The notes beneath the pieces were generated by a model that did no database searches, had not been told where the DNA came from, and saw only the letters and a list, made by a program, of their open reading frames with translations. Shown piece after piece: positions 1 to 7,883 of a DNA stretch of 49,298 nt; the stretch's first letter is position 1, and every line of letters begins with the position of its first letter. The DNA is from Rikenellaceae bacterium (GTDB taxonomy: Bacteria; Bacteroidota; Bacteroidia; Bacteroidales; Rikenellaceae), in the NCBI GenBank assembly GCA_031262465.1, contig JAISHQ010000094.1, forward strand, positions 1 through 49,298, given 5' to 3'. The translations under genes were made by a program, and so were the position numbers.

Positions 1-255
1 CAGGACGTGCTGTTCTTCCCGCAGATGCGCCCCGAGAAGAAAGCTCAGGTCGATGCCATCGAGCTTTACACGGCCATCGGCATCCCCGCCGAGTGGGCCG
101 AGGTGTTGCAACGGATGGGCTATATCACCGTCGAGTCGCTCTCGCGGCTGGCCCCCGGCAAGTTGCACAACGACCTGTGTGGCTTCAATAAGAAAAACAA
201 ACTTGGCCTCTCTGCCCCCACGCAGGAGGATGTAAAACGGTGGATTGAAAGATAA
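1..255 (+). CDS. lysS: lysyl-tRNA synthetase, C-terminal end (5' truncated by window)
   Basis: Only the last 84 codons are present; the reading frame is open from base 1. The fragment begins with QDVLFFPQMRPEKK, which matches my memory of the end of the class II catalytic domain of Bacteroidales LysS. It is followed by a roughly 60-residue extension (ELYTAIGIPAEWAEVLQRMGY... and a helix-hairpin-like KLHNDLCGFNKK) that is added to LysS in this group and absent from the E. coli enzyme. The full protein charges tRNA-Lys in the cytoplasm. tpiA starts 28 bp downstream on the same strand with no terminator between, so the two may be co-transcribed. The identification rests on recalled family sequence; the catalytic core is outside the window. 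Confidence 0.85.
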   Translation, partial: QDVLFFPQMRPEKKAQVDAIELYTAIGIPAEWAEVLQRMGYITVESLSRLAPGKLHNDLCGFNKKNKLGLSAPTQEDVKRWIER

Positions 256-283
256 AAACACAGAATCAAACAACAAATAAAAA

Positions 284-1042
284 ATGAGAAAGAAAATTGT
301 AGCGGGCAACTGGAAGATGAACACCACCCCCGCAGAAGGTGTAGAGCTGTTGAAAGGGATTGCCGCGCAGATGAGCGAGGTGCCGCAAGGCGTGACGATG
401 GTCGTGGCTCCGCCCTTTACCCACCTGAGCATGGTCGCTGAGGCCGCCAAAGGGACGGGCATCCACGTTTCCGCGCAAAACTGTGCCGCTGAGGCCAAAG
501 GAGCCTATACCGGCGAGGTTTCGGCGCAGATGATCGCCTCCTTAGGGGTCGAATACGTGATCCTCGGCCACTCGGAACGCCGCCAATATTACGGCGAAAC
601 CAGCGAGACGCTGAACAAAAAGATGGTTCAGGCCTATGCCAACAACCTGATTCCGATCTATTGCGTCGGCGAAAAATTGGAAGAACGCGAAGCTGGCAAG
701 CATTTTGATGTAGTTCGTTCTCAGGTAGAAGAGGTGGTTTTCAACCTCACCCCGGAACAGTTCGCCAAGTTGGTGATTGCTTACGAACCGGTTTGGGCCA
801 TCGGCACCGGTAAAACGGCGACTTCGGATCAGGCACAGGAAATCCACGCCTTTATCCGCGGCGTGTTGGCCGAAAAATTCGGCGCGGCGGCGCAGGACAC
901 GGTGATCCAATACGGCGGAAGCGCCAACCCGGGCAACGCGGCCGAGCTCTTCTCGAAACCCGATGTCGACGGCGGTCTGATCGGCGGGGCTTCGTTGAAA
1001 GCCGGTGATTTTATCGCTGTGGCTCAAGGATTTAAGGCATAA
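284..1042 (+). CDS. tpiA: triosephosphate isomerase
   Basis: Interconverts dihydroxyacetone phosphate and glyceraldehyde-3-phosphate in glycolysis and gluconeogenesis (cytoplasm, normally a dimer). At 252 aa it has the usual TIM-barrel length. Catalytic residues are all visible: Asn9 and Lys11 in GNWKMN, the electrophile His96 in ILGHSERR, and the base Glu168 in AYEPVWAIGTGKTA, the latter followed by the mobile phosphate loop. The phosphate-binding YGGSANPGN and GLIGGASL motifs are near the C-terminus. The gene follows lysS closely and is followed by a hairpin at 1064-1091, probably marking the end of its message. Confidence 0.98.
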   Translation: MRKKIVAGNWKMNTTPAEGVELLKGIAAQMSEVPQGVTMVVAPPFTHLSMVAEAAKGTGIHVSAQNCAAEAKGAYTGEVSAQMIASLGVEYVILGHSERRQYYGETSETLNKKMVQAYANNLIPIYCVGEKLEEREAGKHFDVVRSQVEEVVFNLTPEQFAKLVIAYEPVWAIGTGKTATSDQAQEIHAFIRGVLAEKFGAAAQDTVIQYGGSANPGNAAELFSKPDVDGGLIGGASLKAGDFIAVAQGFKA

Positions 1043-1063
1043 GTACTTTTACATACTGAATAG

Positions 1064-1091
1064 AAGCAGGCTTCCGACAGGGAGCCTGTTT
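1064..1091 (+). terminator. hairpin after tpiA, weak intrinsic terminator
   Basis: A 12-bp stem (1064-1075 with 1080-1091, two G-T wobbles) closes a GACA loop, 21 bp after the tpiA stop. Only a short T stretch (TTTGCTG) follows, so termination may be partial. Confidence 0.55.
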
Positions 1092-1115
1092 GCTGTCTAA
1101 TAAAAAATAGAAACT

Positions 1116-1547
1116 ATGAAAAAAATGGGGATTATCGCCGCTGTGGCCTTGCTGGCTATCGCGGCAACGGGTTGCAAGCAGGCACCGAAGTATGCGTTGA
1201 CCGACGGCCAGTGGGTGCTGATTTCGTGGCAGGACGATGCCGATCAGGAGATTGTGGTGACGGCCAATCGCCCGACCATGACCTTCGACACGGCGGGAAC
1301 GGTGACCGGTTTTGCGGGCTGTAACGACTTCAGTGGCCGGTACGAGCAGAGCGGCGAGAAGATCACGGTCGACATGGGTGCGATGACGATGAAAATGTGT
1401 TTGGACATGGAGTCCGAAGACCGTATGGCCAAGCAGATGCCCCTCGTGACCGCTTTTGAGATCGACGGCAACCAGCTGATTCTGTTCAACGCCGACGGGC
1501 AAGAGCTTTTCCGTTTCGATAACACGGCGGCTGAGGCTCAACAATAG
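1116..1547 (+). CDS. META-domain lipoprotein, first of a tandem pair
   Basis: A 143-aa predicted lipoprotein. The N-terminus has a basic start, a hydrophobic core and a lipobox ending at IAATGC (lipidated Cys about residue 20). The mature part is one META/HslJ-type domain: an opening WVLISWQD strand, T-FDTAGTVTGFAGCNDFSGRYE, and MTMKMC near the end of the domain. The Gly-x-x-Gly-Cys-Asn motif and the second Cys are family hallmarks. META domains occur in heat-inducible HslJ and in envelope proteins of uncertain role. The next gene encodes a second META lipoprotein 16 bp downstream, so they look like a duplicated pair in one transcript. Precise function unknown. Confidence 0.85.
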   Translation: MKKMGIIAAVALLAIAATGCKQAPKYALTDGQWVLISWQDDADQEIVVTANRPTMTFDTAGTVTGFAGCNDFSGRYEQSGEKITVDMGAMTMKMCLDMESEDRMAKQMPLVTAFEIDGNQLILFNADGQELFRFDNTAAEAQQ

Positions 1548-1563
1548 ACTCATGCACAGCCCG

Positions 1564-1998
1564 ATGAAACAGATCGCTTTTCTGCTTCTCGTTGTGTGCG
1601 TGGGGCTGAGTGCCGCCGGGTGTTGCCGGGCGTGTCGCGCGGTGAAATCGAAGCCGGTCGAAGGCTCGCAGTGGGTGCTGTTGGAGCTGAATGGCCGGGT
1701 GGTCGGACGCTCTGCCGAAGAGACCCCGGCGAGTTATTCGCTCACTTTGGGCGAGGACGACCGGGTGACGGGGCGGGGCGACTGCAATAGCTTTTTTGCC
1801 CCTTACTCCCTGACCGGTGGAAAGCTATCCATCGGCACCATCGGCTCGACCCGAATGCTGTGCCCCAACTCGGCGCAGGAGGCCGAATATTTCCAAACGT
1901 TGGAGCGCGCCGCCACGGCCAACATCGACGGGCAGTACATGATTCTTCAAGATGCCGAGGGACGGATCATTGCTTCGTTCCGAAATACGGAAGAATAG
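1564..1998 (+). CDS. META-domain lipoprotein, second of a tandem pair
   Basis: A 144-aa predicted lipoprotein. The start at MKQIAFLLLV is preferred over an ATG 12 bp upstream because it begins a canonical signal peptide ending in LSAAGC. The mature region has a Cys pair next to the lipidated Cys (CCRACR) and then a META/HslJ domain: SQWVLLELNG, the GRGDCNSFFAPY motif equivalent to GCNDF in the upstream paralogue, and GSTRMLC. The two proteins are clearly diverged. The gene is followed by a strong terminator, so the pair forms a short operon. Envelope location inferred; function unknown. Confidence 0.82.
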   Translation: MKQIAFLLLVVCVGLSAAGCCRACRAVKSKPVEGSQWVLLELNGRVVGRSAEETPASYSLTLGEDDRVTGRGDCNSFFAPYSLTGGKLSIGTIGSTRMLCPNSAQEAEYFQTLERAATANIDGQYMILQDAEGRIIASFRNTEE

Positions 1999-2018
1999 AG
2001 AATCCCTCGAAAAAACCG

Positions 2019-2051
2019 AGAGCGAACGGATTGTCTGTTCGCTCTTTTTTT
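2019..2051 (+). terminator. intrinsic terminator after META lipoprotein pair
   Basis: A perfect 9-bp stem, AGAGCGAAC with GTTCGCTCT, and a 9-nt loop, followed directly by a run of Ts. It lies about 20 bp after the stop and separates the pair from cvpA. Confidence 0.9.
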
Positions 2052-2110
2052 GTCGTATTTCGCTGTCTGCCAAAAAAACAGTACTTTTACCCGGTAAAAT
2101 CAAAGGAAAC

Positions 2111-2611
2111 ATGACTGTTTTAGACATTATATTGCTCCTCCTGCTCTTGTACGCCCTGTACACCGGCGTAAAGAGGGGATTTATCGCCCAATTGGGGGGC
2201 ATTGTTGCCATTGTGGCGGGGATTTGGCTGGCCTGTCGGTACAGCGAGGCGGTCGGCGCGTGGCTGGGGATTGATCCGGAGGTCGCCCGCTATGTCGCTT
2301 TTGCGCTGATCGTTATCGCCTGCATCCTGCTGATCGGCGGCATCGGCTGGTGTTTGGGCAAGATGTTCCACCTGATCGGGCTGGGGTTTTTGAACCGGTT
2401 GGGGGGCGTGATCCTCTCGCTGGCGAAAATGACGCTGATTTTGGGTGCGCTGTTGATGGCGTTCGGCCAGATCAACAACCATACTCAGTTGGTCTCGCCA
2501 CAACAATTCGAGCGTTCGTTGCTCTACGGCCCGGTGGTGCGGGTCACGGGCTTTGCCCTGCCATTCCTGAAAAAAGCGGTCGAGGTGATCGACTTTGTTC
2601 CCGAAGAGTAA
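2111..2611 (+). CDS. cvpA: CvpA family inner-membrane protein
   Basis: A 166-aa membrane protein. The start at MTVLDIILLL is chosen because upstream in-frame codons run through the preceding terminator. Four hydrophobic segments are visible (about 3-17, 25-42, 57-80 and 91-118), with the family-typical GVKRGFIAQLGG in the first loop and RLGGVILSLAKM before the last helix. CvpA proteins are named for colicin V production and are linked to envelope stress and bile tolerance; their mechanism is not settled. rsgA starts 5 bp after the stop, so they are likely co-transcribed. Confidence 0.85.
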   Translation: MTVLDIILLLLLLYALYTGVKRGFIAQLGGIVAIVAGIWLACRYSEAVGAWLGIDPEVARYVAFALIVIACILLIGGIGWCLGKMFHLIGLGFLNRLGGVILSLAKMTLILGALLMAFGQINNHTQLVSPQQFERSLLYGPVVRVTGFALPFLKKAVEVIDFVPEE

Positions 2612-2615
2612 TTCT

Positions 2616-3554
2616 ATGGACGAAGGGTTGGTGATTAAAAATACCGGAAGCTGGTATCAGGTCGAGGACGCGAAGAGCCACCAGACGATCCTGTGCAAGC
2701 TCAAGGGGGCTTTCCGCCTGAAGGAGGGGGCGACGACCAATCCCGTGGCCGTGGGCGACCGGGTCGATTACCAAACGGAGCCGGACGGCACGGGGGTGAT
2801 CGCAAAAATTTACCCGCGAAAAAATTACATCATCCGCCGCTCGTCGAACCTCTCGCGGCAGGCACACGTCATCGCGGCCAACTTGGATCAGGCCTTTTTA
2901 TTGGTGACGCTCGATTTTCCGCAGACCCGGCTCGAATTTGTCGATCGCTTTTTGGTGACCGCCGAGGCGTACAATGTGCCGATGTCTATTATTCTGAATA
3001 AGAACGATTTATATACCGAGGCTTATGCTCCTGCGTTGGCCGATTTTCTGCATACCTATGCGCTGGCGGGCTATCCCGTGTACCGGGTTTCGGCCCGAAC
3101 GGGCGAGGGGATCGACACCCTGCGCGAGCTGTTGCAGGGGCGTATCACCCTCTTTTCGGGCAATTCGGGGGTGGGGAAGTCGACGCTGATCCACGCCGTC
3201 GACCCGACGCTGAACCCCCGCTCGGGCGAGATTTCGGCTGTTCACAACCGGGGCAAACACACGACCACTTTTTCCGAGATGTTCCCGCTGGTCGAGGGCG
3301 GATACATCATCGACACACCGGGGATCAAAGGCTTCGGACTGGTCGACCTAAAAAAGGAAGAGGTCGGGCGATATTTTCCCGAGATATTCCGCTATGCGCC
3401 CGATTGTCAGTACTATAACTGCACCCATACCCACGAGCCGGGGTGCGCCGTACAACAAGCCGTGGCCGAGGGCGAAATTGGTCGTTCGCGCTATGTCAGT
3501 TACCTGAAAGTGTTGGACGACGAGGATTCAAAGTACCGAAAAGGGGACTTCTAA
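2616..3554 (+). CDS. rsgA: ribosome small-subunit GTPase RsgA
   Basis: Circularly permuted GTPase that helps late maturation of the 30S subunit. The start at MDEGLVIKNT avoids overlap with cvpA. An N-terminal OB domain (about 1-75) precedes the permuted G domain: G4 LNKND (128-131), G1 GNSGVGKS (182-189), G3 DTPG (233-236). The C-terminal zinc-binding element has Cys264, Cys269, His271 and Cys277. At 312 aa the length is normal. A 120-bp repeat element starts one base after the stop. Confidence 0.97.
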   Translation: MDEGLVIKNTGSWYQVEDAKSHQTILCKLKGAFRLKEGATTNPVAVGDRVDYQTEPDGTGVIAKIYPRKNYIIRRSSNLSRQAHVIAANLDQAFLLVTLDFPQTRLEFVDRFLVTAEAYNVPMSIILNKNDLYTEAYAPALADFLHTYALAGYPVYRVSARTGEGIDTLRELLQGRITLFSGNSGVGKSTLIHAVDPTLNPRSGEISAVHNRGKHTTTFSEMFPLVEGGYIIDTPGIKGFGLVDLKKEEVGRYFPEIFRYAPDCQYYNCTHTHEPGCAVQQAVAEGEIGRSRYVSYLKVLDDEDSKYRKGDF

Positions 3555-3555
3555 A

Positions 3556-3677
3556 GGGAGCTCCTAAAAATCCAAAATACTGCGTTACGCTCCCTTAGAA
3601 AAATGCTCGAGTACCTTTAGTACACTGCGCTTTTTCTTCGGTCGCAAGCCTTGTCTTTTGAATTTTTAGAAGCTCCC
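3556..3677 (+). repeat. family 1 stop-codon-linked palindromic element, copy 1
   Basis: Complete copy of a ~120-bp dispersed element beginning one base after the rsgA stop. The outer arms are complementary (GGGAGCTCCTAAAAAT at the left, ATTTTTAGAAGCTCCC at the right), and the conserved core runs from CAAAATACTGCGTTACG to GTCTTTTG. The core shares long identical blocks with the copies at 7071, 13030 and (reverse strand) 21753. Confidence 0.9.
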
Positions 3678-3800
3678 CGAGAAAATAAATGGCATTTTTC
3701 CATTTTTTCCGGAATAATAGCTAACTTCATGCCCTCAAATTTGTTTGATGAAACAAGAAATAAAACAGAATAAGTGTATCATTCTTTAATTTTCTAAACG
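3678..3800. other. rsgA-serC intergenic remainder
   Basis: AT-rich stretch between the repeat and serC that should carry the serC promoter. No convincing TAnnTTTG box was found and there is no ORF. Confidence 0.4.
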
Positions 3801-4871
3801 ATGAAGAAGCATAATTTTAGTGCGGGGCCTGCCGTTTTGCCGCAGGAAGCGATTGAAAATGGCGCGAAAGCGGTGTTGGATTTTGACGGGACAGGTCTGT
3901 CGATCCTGACGGTCTCGCACCGTTCGAAAGAGTTTGAAGCCGTTATGGATGAAACCGAGGCGCTCTTCCGCGAGCTGTTGAACATCCCCGAAGGGTACCA
4001 CGTCCTCTTCCTCGGCGGTGGGGCCAGCACCCAATTCTACATGGTTCCGTTCAACCTGTTGGAGACCAAAGCGGGCTATGTCAACACGGGCGTGTGGTCG
4101 AAAAAAGCGATCAAAGAGGCCAAAGCCTTCGGCGGGGTCGAAGTGTTGGCTTCGTCCGACGATAAAAACTTCTCCTACATCCCCAAAGGCTTTGCCATTC
4201 CGAGCGACCTGGACTATCTGCACATCACGACCAACAACACCATTTTCGGTACCGAATACAAAGTCGATCTCGACAGCCCGGTGCCGTTGGTGGCTGACAT
4301 GAGTTCCGACATCCTGAGCCGTCCGGTCGATGTGTCGAAATACAGCCTGATTTACGGGGGCGCACAGAAAAACTTGGCTCCGGCGGGGGTGACCTTTGTC
4401 ATTGTCAAGGATTCGATCCTCGGCAAAGTGACCCGTCACCTGCCGACCATGATCGACTACCGCACCCACATCGAAAACGGCTCGATGTTCAACACGCCGC
4501 CCGTTTTCCCGATTTTCGTCATGCGCGAAACGTTGCGTTGGCTCAAAGGCCTCGGCGGGGTCGAAAAAATGTACGAGATCAACAAGAAAAAAGCGCAACT
4601 GCTCTACGACGAAATCGACCGCAACAAGGTGTTCAAAGGGACAGCCGCTGTCGAAGACCGCTCGTTGATGAATATCTGCTTTGTTCCGGCCGACGGCTAT
4701 GAAAACCTCTACGACGAGTTCATGGATTTCGCCAAAAAACGGGGCATGGTCGGCATCAAAGGCCACCGTCTGGTGGGCGGTTTCCGCGCCTCGACCTACA
4801 ACGCCCTACCGATCGAAAGCGTTCAAGCACTGGTCGATTGTATGCAGGAATTTGAAAAACTCCACGCCTAA
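3801..4871 (+). CDS. serC: phosphoserine aminotransferase
   Basis: PLP-dependent class V aminotransferase that converts 3-phosphohydroxypyruvate and glutamate to phosphoserine, the second step of serine synthesis. It is 356 aa, full length. The N-terminus [10 protein letters not shown] is diagnostic. GGGAS at 72-76 binds the cofactor phosphate, and the Schiff-base lysine is Lys190 in [12 protein letters not shown]. The C-terminal GFRAS supplies a substrate-binding Arg. The first-step enzyme gene serA starts 14 bp downstream, so the two form an operon with the DUF1015 gene. Confidence 0.97.
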   Translation: MKKHNFSAGPAVLPQEAIENGAKAVLDFDGTGLSILTVSHRSKEFEAVMDETEALFRELLNIPEGYHVLFLGGGASTQFYMVPFNLLETKAGYVNTGVWSKKAIKEAKAFGGVEVLASSDDKNFSYIPKGFAIPSDLDYLHITTNNTIFGTEYKVDLDSPVPLVADMSSDILSRPVDVSKYSLIYGGAQKNLAPAGVTFVIVKDSILGKVTRHLPTMIDYRTHIENGSMFNTPPVFPIFVMRETLRWLKGLGGVEKMYEINKKKAQLLYDEIDRNKVFKGTAAVEDRSLMNICFVPADGYENLYDEFMDFAKKRGMVGIKGHRLVGGFRASTYNALPIESVQALVDCMQEFEKLHA

Positions 4872-4885
4872 GCTACTCTAACACC

Positions 4886-5809
4886 ATGAAAAAGATATTG
4901 ATAGCAACCGAAAAACCGTTTGCCAAGGCGGCGGTTGACGGAATTAGGCAGATCATCGACGGGGCGGGCTTCGAGGCCGTTCTGTTGGAAAAACACACGG
5001 ACAAGCAACAACTGCTTGACGCAGTGGCCGATGCCGATGCGCTGATCGTCCGGAGCGACAAGGTGACCGCCGAGGTGGTCGCCGCCGCCAGCAACCTGAA
5101 GATTGTGGTGCGCGCCGGTGCGGGGTACGACAACGTCGATTTGGCCGCTTGCAGTGCCAAAGGCATCGTGGTGATGAACACCCCGGGGCAAAACTCCAAC
5201 GCGGTGGCCGAGCTGGCCATCGGGATGATGATCTTTATGGCGCGCAACCAGTTCCATCCCGGCACGGGGCGCGAGATCAAAGGCAAAATGTTGGGTATCC
5301 ACGCCTACGGCAACGTGGGGCGTTTGGTGGCTAAAGCGGCGCAAGGCATGGGCATGAGTGTGTGCGCCTTCGACGCTTTTGTTCCGGCTTCGGCCATGGA
5401 GGCCGACGGCGTGAAGGCCATCGGGTCGGTCGAAGAGCTTTATTCTTCGTGCGACTACGTTTCGGTGCATATTCCGGCTGTTCCGGAGACGATCAAGTCG
5501 TTGAATTACGACCTGTTATCTCGCCTGCCCAAAGGGGCGACGGTGGTCAACACCGCCCGCAAAGAGGTGGTTGACGAAGAGCAGTTGGTCCAACTGTTGA
5601 CCGACCGCGAAGACCTGAAATACGCCACCGACGTGGCCACGGGCAATCAGGCCGAACTGAACGAAAAATTTGGCCTGCGCGTCTTCGCCACCACCAAAAA
5701 AATGGGCGCCGAAACGGCCGAAGCCAATCTGAACGCCGGTTTGGCCGCCGCCAATCAGATCGTCGATTTTCTGGTCAACGGCAACACACGCTTTCAGGTC
5801 AATAAATAA
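4886..5809 (+). CDS. serA: D-3-phosphoglycerate dehydrogenase, short form with Lys in place of the catalytic His
   Basis: NAD-dependent oxidation of 3-phosphoglycerate, first step of serine synthesis. The protein is 307 aa: the substrate and NAD domains only, without the C-terminal ACT regulatory domain of E. coli SerA. The nucleotide-binding loop reads LGIHAYGNVG (137-145), so the first Gly of GxGxxG is Ala. The catalytic Arg is probably Arg225 in NTARKE. The usual TPHIGG segment with the catalytic His reads TTKKMGA (269-275), with Lys in its place. Lys-type enzymes of this sort are known from Entamoeba and Bacteroidales. Lack of an ACT domain suggests no classical serine feedback. It lies between serC and a DUF1015 gene. 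Confidence 0.92.
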   Translation: MKKILIATEKPFAKAAVDGIRQIIDGAGFEAVLLEKHTDKQQLLDAVADADALIVRSDKVTAEVVAAASNLKIVVRAGAGYDNVDLAACSAKGIVVMNTPGQNSNAVAELAIGMMIFMARNQFHPGTGREIKGKMLGIHAYGNVGRLVAKAAQGMGMSVCAFDAFVPASAMEADGVKAIGSVEELYSSCDYVSVHIPAVPETIKSLNYDLLSRLPKGATVVNTARKEVVDEEQLVQLLTDREDLKYATDVATGNQAELNEKFGLRVFATTKKMGAETAEANLNAGLAAANQIVDFLVNGNTRFQVNK

Positions 5810-5819
5810 TCCGAAAGCG

Positions 5820-7058
5820 ATGGTAAAAGTAAAACCGTTCAAAGGGATTCGCCCCCCGAGGGAGTATGCCGCTGAGGTGGCCTCGCGCCCCTATGACGTG
5901 CTCAATTCGCGGGAGGCTCAGGCCGAAGCGGGCGAAAAGTCGCTTCTGCACATCATTAAGCCCGAGATTGACTTCTCGCCGATCATTGACGAACACTCTG
6001 GGGAGGCTTACGATAAGGCCGTTGAGAATTTCAAGCTGTGGAAAGAGCGCGGCTGGCTGGTGCAAGACCCCAAGGAAAATTACTATGTCTATGCCCAAAC
6101 GATGGATGGCCGGACTCAGTACGGGTTGGTTGTGGCCGCCCATTGGGACGACTATCAGAGCGGCAAGATCAAGAAACACGAACTGACCCGCCCGGACAAG
6201 GAGGAGGATCGGATGATCCACGTGCGCAACCAAAATGCCAACATCGAGCCGGTATTTTTCAGCTATCCGGCTGATACGGAGCTTGATGCGATTGTGGCTG
6301 AGGTGACCGCCGGCGAGCCGGAATACGACTTTGTGGCCGCCGACGGCTTCGGACACACCTTTTGGGTGGTCAGCGATCCGGCCCTGATCGAGCGGATTAC
6401 CCGCCGTTTCGAGGCCATGCCCGCCCTCTACATCGCTGACGGTCACCACCGTTCGGCGGCGGCCGCGCGGGTGGGGCAGGAGAAGATGACCCAAAACCCG
6501 GCGCACACCGGAGCAGAAGAATACAACTATTTCCTGACCGTGGCTTTTCCGGATAACCAGCTGAAAATCATCGACTACAACCGGACGGTCAAAGACCTGA
6601 ACGGGCTAACCCCGGCGGAATTGCTCGAAAAGTTGGGCGAAAATTTCTCGGTGGAACGGATTGGTGAGGCCATTTACACGCCGAAAAACCTGCATAATTT
6701 TGCCATGTACCTCGACGGACAATGGTACAGCCTGACGGCCAAAGCGGGGACTTACAACGACAGTGACCCGATTGGCGTGTTGGACGTGACTATCCTCTCC
6801 GACTTGGTGCTCGATCGGATTCTCGGGATCAAAGACCTGCGAACCGACAAACGCATTGATTTTGTGGGCGGTATCCGAGGCCTCGGCGAGCTGAAAAAAC
6901 GGGTCGACAGCGGGGAGATGGCCGTGGCTTTCGCCCTCTATCCGGTCTCGATGAAACAGCTGATCGACATCGCCGATACGGGCAACATCATGCCCCCGAA
7001 AACCACTTGGTTCGAACCCAAACTGCGCTCGGGCCTGGTGATACACGCCTTAGAATAG
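5820..7058 (+). CDS. DUF1015 family protein
   Basis: A 412-aa soluble protein of the DUF1015 family. Recognisable features are the N-terminal KPFKGIRPP and SRPYDVLN, and the central YIADGHHRSAAAARV motif (about residues 203-217), whose clustered Asp/His/Arg suggest a metal or phosphate site. The C-terminal half contains DPIGVLDVTILSD and a conserved RIDFVGG. Its biochemical role is not established to my knowledge. The gene starts 10 bp after serA, and this serC-serA-DUF1015 order is one I associate with Bacteroidota, so a role tied to serine metabolism is plausible. A repeat element and a strong terminator follow. Confidence 0.85.
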   Translation: MVKVKPFKGIRPPREYAAEVASRPYDVLNSREAQAEAGEKSLLHIIKPEIDFSPIIDEHSGEAYDKAVENFKLWKERGWLVQDPKENYYVYAQTMDGRTQYGLVVAAHWDDYQSGKIKKHELTRPDKEEDRMIHVRNQNANIEPVFFSYPADTELDAIVAEVTAGEPEYDFVAADGFGHTFWVVSDPALIERITRRFEAMPALYIADGHHRSAAAARVGQEKMTQNPAHTGAEEYNYFLTVAFPDNQLKIIDYNRTVKDLNGLTPAELLEKLGENFSVERIGEAIYTPKNLHNFAMYLDGQWYSLTAKAGTYNDSDPIGVLDVTILSDLVLDRILGIKDLRTDKRIDFVGGIRGLGELKKRVDSGEMAVAFALYPVSMKQLIDIADTGNIMPPKTTWFEPKLRSGLVIHALE

Positions 7059-7070
7059 GCTTGACAACTA

Positions 7071-7194
7071 AGGGGACTTCGAAAAATCCAAAATACTGCG
7101 TTACGCTCCCTCAGAAAAATGCTCGAGTACGTTTAGTACACTGCGCTTTTTCTTCGGTCGCAAGCCTTGTCTTTTGAATTTTTGGAAGTCCCCT
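7071..7194 (+). repeat. family 1 stop-codon-linked palindromic element, copy 2
   Basis: Complete copy 12 bp after the DUF1015 stop. Left arm AGGGGACTTCGAAAAAT, right arm ATTTTTGGAAGTCCCCT. The core matches copy 1 almost base for base, but the outer arm sequence differs and is compensated on the other side. Confidence 0.9.
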
Positions 7195-7215
7195 AACTAT
7201 GTGGTGGTGAGAAAC

Positions 7216-7250
7216 GAGCCGACCCCACGGGGTCGGCTCTCTTGGTTTTT
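7216..7250. terminator. strong terminator between convergent DUF1015 and FAH-family genes
   Basis: A perfect 11-bp stem, GAGCCGACCCC with GGGGTCGGCTC, followed on the + strand by TCTTGGTTTTT. The stem sits between convergent genes and could act in both directions, though the minus side has a poorer T tract. Confidence 0.85.
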
Positions 7251-7259
7251 ACGAGGCAG

Positions 7260-7883
7260 TTACCGGATGTCGAAGTCGAGCAAGGGGTGCCCTTCGAGAG
7301 AGGCTTCGAGGCGGTCGCCGGGGCGGACGGGGCCAACGCCCACGGGCGTGCCGGTGAAGAGCAGGTCGCCCATGCGCAGGGTGATGAAGCGGGAGACGTG
7401 GGCGATGATCCGGTCGACTCCGAAAATCATCAGCGCCGTGTCGCCCTGTTGGCGCGTTTCGCCGTTAAGGCGCATCTCAAAATGCAGATGCTGAACCCCT
7501 TTCCCCAATTCGGTCAGCGGAATAAACTCGGGCGAGACGACCGCCGAATGGTCGAACGCCTTGCAAATCTCCCACGGCAACCCCTCGGCCATGCACCTGC
7601 GTTGGATGTCGCGGGCGGTGAAGTCGATGCCCAGACCCACTTCGGCGTAACAACGCGCGGCGAACCGCTGGTCGATGCACTTGGCCATGCGGTTGATCCG
7701 GACAACCAATTCGGTCTCATAATGAACCTCTTGGCTGAAATCGGGGACGTAAAAAGGGTCGTTGTTGCGCAACAGTGCCGTGTCGGGCTTGGCGAAAAAG
7801 ATCGGGTCGGCGGGGATGTTCCGGTTGCCGTCCAACTCCTCGATGTGGTCGACGTAATTGCGGCCTATGCAGATGATTTTCAT
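7260..7883 (-). CDS. fumarylacetoacetate hydrolase family protein
   Basis: A 207-aa single-domain FAH-fold protein starting KIICIGRNYVDH. Metal ligands typical of the fold are visible: Glu56 and Glu58 in HYETELVVRI and Asp87 in GIDFTARD. The short C-terminal part GDLLFTGTPVGVGPV is a family signature. Such proteins act as acylpyruvate or 2-hydroxyhepta-diene-dioate type hydrolases/isomerases or as oxaloacetate decarboxylases; the substrate cannot be deduced here. The start overlaps the stop of lpxB by 4 bp, so it is the last gene of the six-gene operon that begins at rlmD. Confidence 0.88.
   Translation of the reverse strand: MKIICIGRNYVDHIEELDGNRNIPADPIFFAKPDTALLRNNDPFYVPDFSQEVHYETELVVRINRMAKCIDQRFAARCYAEVGLGIDFTARDIQRRCMAEGLPWEICKAFDHSAVVSPEFIPLTELGKGVQHLHFEMRLNGETRQQGDTALMIFGVDRIIAHVSRFITLRMGDLLFTGTPVGVGPVRPGDRLEASLEGHPLLDFDIR

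Noticed and set aside
3786-4766. 326-codon open frame opposite serC
   Set aside because: Antisense shadow in GC-rich DNA; Phe/His/Val-rich composition and no family motif, whereas serC has full catalytic motifs.
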